NCBI RefSeq assembly: GCF_905220415.1
Contig: NC_059558.1
Location: forward strand, 6,770,501 to 6,834,500
Length of the DNA: 64,000 nucleotides
Direction of reading: 5' to 3'
Origin: Colias croceus
Lineage: Eukaryota > Arthropoda > Insecta > Lepidoptera > Pieridae
How positions within the stretch are numbered: position 1 is the stretch's first letter; every line of letters begins with the position of its first letter. Below are positions 60,616 to 64,000 of this stretch, piece by piece. The position numbers were made by a program, and so were the translations under genes. Below the pieces are notes generated by a model. It made no database searches. It saw only the letters and a list, made by a program, of their open reading frames with translations, and was not told the origin of the DNA.

Positions 60616-62076
60616 AGTGTTATTCAATATTCATATTCATATACTATATAAAGTTATATGTAAATTATTCATATAGTATATATAGTACATGCAGTATACA
60701 GTATTTAAATTGTTTTATTGGAACGAAGTTCCTTATCGCGCGTTGTGAAAGGGAGCTAGACGGAAAAAAATAAGATTAAAAGATGTAACGACACTTTTTG
60801 CTATATTTGTAAACCTTGCGGCGCGCGTCTTTTCTGTCCGTCTGTCTCTCTCTCTCTCTCTCTTTCATATTAATTGTTTTAGTAACTTCGTTCCATGCGG
60901 GTCTCCCTTGAAACCTGTCAGGTTTTTTTAACATTAAACTAATAATCTATACTTTCAGGAATCAACGTAAAGATCGCACACAAGAAATATAAGGAAAGAA
61001 CATAACCCTACGGCTACACATAATGTGTGAATCTTATCATTCTTCATGTTAATGACTAAAGTATAGAAAAAAGCATTTTATTGTATTTCAAGGGTAGAGG
61101 AACATTTATGTAATGAGTAATAAATCTATTTATTGTCAATTGTGTCTTTTTTCTCTGTTAATATGAACATGACCAAACTCTTGCGTGTTCAAACATTCAC
61201 TTTCCTAAAAAAAAATACCAGTTCATTAATTTAATGTGCTGTTGTGAATAAATATAATGATTACCTACATAATGAAACAAAAATCCGATCGCAGCCTTAA
61301 ATTAAAAACCAGCGAAAGAACATTTTGAACAGTATAAAACTTAAAAACCATCAACATAATGTCTATAAATGAATTTTCTCAATAGTCATCAACCTATGGT
61401 ATGCAATATAAACTACCCATAGGTAGATAAGTCACATTCCTAAATGAAGGAAAAGTGGAACACAAATAAATGACAAAATATTGTAATTTATTATAAAAAA
61501 GTATCAAAGTTCACGATCGCAGTAACCACACAATGATTCACCGAGGCGCGGCGCGGGTCGACATCGACATGGCGTCCCGTGCACTGCTATAACCTCACCT
61601 ACCGCATATAAACACCGACTTATATCATGCGGCTCTGGTACATATACATGTAGCGTCTTACGACTTTTACTGGCATGGACGGGTTTTTTATTATCCACTC
61701 TTTTGAATATATTTTTTATTTATTTATATTTATAGTTTTTACTTTTTATAAAAATAAAAAGCTTATTATGAATACATTCATAAATGAAATTTACATATAA
61801 CTCAATCTAATAACTGCATTGATTCTAGTCAGTAAACAATATTATGTGTAGAAATTCTAATAAAAAAACTTTCAATAGCCACAAGTACTTATTCCTAAAT
61901 TTTTTTGTTTTAAATTTAAATCAAGCTCACACAATTTAGACAACATTTGCAATTTATGTTATTCAGCTTCAATATTAATTTCCTTCTACACATTCCTATA
62001 CATGCTATGCGCGGTTGTTTATTATATTTGTAACTTTAACATTTCTGAATATGATATAACATTTATAGGTGAAAAA
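60616..62076. other. Intergenic AT-rich DNA
   Basis: A (TC)n tract at 60843-60865. A short GC patch at 61540-61600 gives chance open frames. No gene or element ends recognised. Confidence 0.35.
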
Positions 62077-62401
62077 TAGAGATGCGCCGAATAGTGGTTT
62101 CACCGAATAACCGAATACCGAATACTATTCGGTTAAAACCTTACCGAACCGAATATTCGGCCGAATTATTCGGTTCAATGTTTTGATGTGTTTTGATGCG
62201 TAAACGGATTCTAACGGGTCGCAAGTAGATGCTGGCTCGGTGGCGAGCGAGCCTTACCTCACCGTCTGCCACTCGCGTATATCGCCCGCGCACTCCGTGC
62301 CGTCTCAGTTGTGTTGAAACATCGCACGAATACGTTACAAATTAAAACAAAAAAATATTAAAATTTTTATATTGTTTAAAAGTTTTATATTTTTACTTTA
62401 A

Positions 62402-62624
62402 AGGTACAAGTCCGAGACGGGCCGCAGACCGCAAACTGCAACAGTAAACTGCAAGCGAAACCACTTGTTTCTATGAACATCTATGAAATTGATTCTAAGC
62501 GCGGCGACACTGCTGCCTGCAGACGCGACGCGCAGCGATTCATAGATTTTCATAGAAACAAGTGTTGTCGCTTGCAGTTTGCTGTTGCAGTTAGCGATCT
62601 GCGGCCCGTCTCGGACTTGTACCT
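62402..62624. mobile_element. Harbinger-type MITE nested in hAT, 223 bp
   Basis: Long imperfect arms begin AGGTACAAGTCCGAGACGGG (left) and its complement (right), similar for about 75 bp. TAA flanks both ends (62399-62401, 62625-62627). Almost the whole element folds into a hairpin. It is non-coding. Confidence 0.8.
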
Positions 62625-62642
62625 TAAGTTAGTGTTTGCAAC

Positions 62643-62813
62643 ATGAGCGGACGTAAAAGATCGCGAGCTTGGGACTTTTTTGATGAAATGCAAGATGACA
62701 AAACAAAAGTTAAGTGTAATTTGTGTGTTTGTGTTATTTTTCGTGTGTCATATTCTATTGGGACTAAAAGCATTGTCTTCAGACTTCAGGATTTAAAGTA
62801 TTATAAATATTAA
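62643..62813 (+). pseudogene. hAT transposase N-terminal BED zinc-finger exon remnant
   Basis: The frame MSGRKRSRAWDFFDEMQDDK continues TKVKCNLC and stops after 56 residues. W-DFF, then V-K-C-x-x-C, is the start of a BED finger, the DNA-binding N-terminus of many hAT transposases. The following His pair is not present. The catalytic core and dimerisation domain are absent before the right terminus, so the element is non-autonomous. Confidence 0.75.
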
Positions 62814-62912
62814 ATACTGACTAAGTGCTAATAATAAACATGATTAAATTATGTTGATGTAAATTTACAAAATAAACGTTGATTTGAAATGTAATGATTG
62901 TTTTATTTTATA

Positions 62913-63128
62913 CTAGCTTTCCGCCGGCGGCTCCGCCCGCGGTTTCAAAGAAAAACTCGCATAGTTCCCGTTCCCTTGGAATTTCCGGGATAAAACCTAT
63001 CTTATAATACTCGTGGATAATGTAGCTTTCGAATGGTAAAATAATTTTTTAAATCGGTCCAGTAGTTTATGAGCCTATTCATTACAATCAAACAAACAAA
63101 GTTTTCCTCTTTATAAAATTAGTGTAGA
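62913..63128 (-). mobile_element. Helitron-like element nested in hAT
   Basis: On the minus strand it starts TCTACACTAATTTTATAAAG after A and ends with GCGGGCGGAGCCGCCGGCGG hairpin and CTAG before T. The body has GGTCCAGTAGTTTATGAGCC (plus strand), the family of the fragment at 1-135. Confidence 0.85.
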
Positions 63129-63412
63129 TACCTTAGGTTCAACACATTCTTCATAGGATTTCTTTGACTTGTGCAGTTTAGTATGACATATTAAATCATT
63201 CATAATATGAAGTTATTTATTTAGTTCTATAGCCAAGAAATTAGAAACACTCATACCGAATATATTCGGCACCTAAACCGAATAATTCGGCCGAATACGA
63301 ATAGTGAAAAAGATGCCGAATATGCCGAATACCGAATATGTATTCGGTATTCGGCGCATCCCTAGTGAAAAACATGACCAAATTTTGATTACAGGTTTGT
63401 TTAGGTATTTAA

Positions 63413-63580
63413 TCTTATAATATATATATATATATATAAATCTCGTGTCACAATGTTTGTCCTCAATGGACTTAACCGATTATAATAAAATTCGCACACC
63501 ATGTGCAATTCGATCCAACTTAAGAGATAGGATAGTTTAAACATGAAGGTACCACGGGCGAAGCCGGGGCGGAACGCTAG
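63413..63580 (+). mobile_element. Helitron-like element (AAATCTCGTGTCACAATG family)
   Basis: Starts TCTTATAATATATATATATA after A, includes GTGTCACAATGTTTGTCCTC and ends CGGGCGAAGCCGGGGCGGAA then CGCTAG before T. It begins only about 40 bp from the hAT target duplication and is the sister of 6171-6337. Confidence 0.85.
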
Positions 63581-63593
63581 TATTTAATATTTA

Positions 63594-63768
63594 TCTATAC
63601 TAATATTATGAAGCTGAAGAGTTTGTTTGTTTATTTGAACGCGCTAATCTCAACGACTGGTCCGATTTGAAAAATTATTTCGCTGTTATATTCGCTATAG
63701 GCTATATATCATCAGTCTAAGACCAACAGGAGCGGAGCAACGCAGGTAAAACCGCGGGGCACAGCTAG
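63594..63768 (+). mobile_element. Helitron-like element (GGAGCGGAGCAACGC family)
   Basis: Starts TCTATACTAATATTATGAAG after A, includes GAGTTTGTTTGTTTATTTGA, and ends GGAGCGGAGCAACGCAGGTA, AAACCGCGGGGCACAG, CTAG before T. Confidence 0.85.
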
Positions 63769-64000
63769 TAAGCGAATAAAGTGTCACGTTATACACATAC
63801 ATGATACAGTACACACATGAATGGGATTAGATGTATGGATGGTTTTGAAACGTAGAAATAAGAAAATAACCCTTTCTAAAATAATCCTATCCTACTATCC
63901 TATCCTGCTAATATTATAAATGAGTTTGAGATACCTACAGGTTAAGGCACAGGCAGGCACTTAATATTTTATTTTTTTGCTATAATAATTTATAATTACA
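63769..64000. other. AT-rich window end
   Basis: TCCTGCTAATATTATAAATG at about 63904 looks like the 5' start of another Helitron-like element, but no 3' end is visible before the window closes. No gene. Confidence 0.35.

Larger units (their letters stand above)
62077..63364 (+). mobile_element. hAT deletion derivative hosting nested insertions, 1288 bp
   Basis: The ends TAGAGATGCGCCGAATA and TATTCGGCGCATCCCTA are inverted repeats, flanked by a perfect 8-bp duplication GTGAAAAA (62069-62076, 63365-63372). Subterminal zones are packed with CCGAATA/TATTCGG words on both strands, probable transposase-binding sites. The interior holds a BED zinc-finger exon remnant, a Harbinger-type MITE (62402-62624) and a Helitron (62913-63128). 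Confidence 0.92.

Noticed and set aside
63904..63930. Another Helitron 5' terminus
   Set aside because: Only about 25 bases match and the element would run out of the window; not counted as a separate element.

Overview
The window looks like nuclear DNA from a lepidopteran (butterfly or moth). It is AT-rich, gene-poor and crowded with transposon relics. These include many short Helitron-like elements of a style common in Lepidoptera (3' hairpin followed by CTAG, inserted between A and T). There are also hAT, PIF/Harbinger and Tc1/mariner/pogo deletion derivatives, SINE/LINE fragments and a 100-bp satellite. No bacterial operon, CRISPR array, rRNA gene or convincing tRNA gene was found.

Only two host genes can be supported, both on the minus strand. 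A two-exon MADF-BESS transcription-factor-like gene occupies 25463-26564, with a 67-bp phase-0 intron and a GC-rich upstream region. The first coding exon of a NOL4/NOL4L-type (nucleolar protein 4) gene lies at 52338-52856; the rest of that gene should lie at lower coordinates behind a long intron and was not located. GC-rich, unique-looking islands scattered through the AT-rich remainder could be conserved regulatory elements. Four of them (13.3, 14.0, 14.9 and 60.5 kb) share a core that ends in GATACTT(GA).

Layout. 1.4-5.0 kb: a foldback-like element with oppositely oriented 100-bp satellite arrays around a unique core, broken by a retroelement-like insertion. 5.8-11.7 kb: a cluster of MITEs and Helitrons. 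13-19.7 kb: AT-rich DNA with GC islands. 19.7-22.2 kb: a second copy of the foldback satellite element. 23.8-24.6 kb: a Harbinger relic with a MADF exon, next to the MADF-BESS gene. 28-29 kb: a hAT relic with 8-bp target duplication. 32.5-33.4 kb: SINE, Helitron and a 64-bp tandem pair. 33.4-37.4 kb: a roughly 2-kb unit present twice, each copy ending in a near-perfect palindrome with arms of about 292 bp whose 29-nt loop is inverted between copies. 38-48 kb: hairpins, a 214-bp tandem duplication and a SINE/LINE-derived repeat. 49.0-50.7 kb: a pogo-like DDE element. 52.3-53.2 kb: the NOL4 first exon. 56.7 kb: a 5'-truncated LINE with target duplication. 62.1-63.8 kb: a nested hAT / Harbinger MITE / Helitron composite, followed by more Helitrons.

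The most unusual material is the foldback satellite element and the tandem palindrome unit. They share a module of about 85 bp, which suggests that they are related mobile or structural families. All statements come from reading the sequence by eye; family names, homologies and exon boundaries have not been checked by database search or transcript data.
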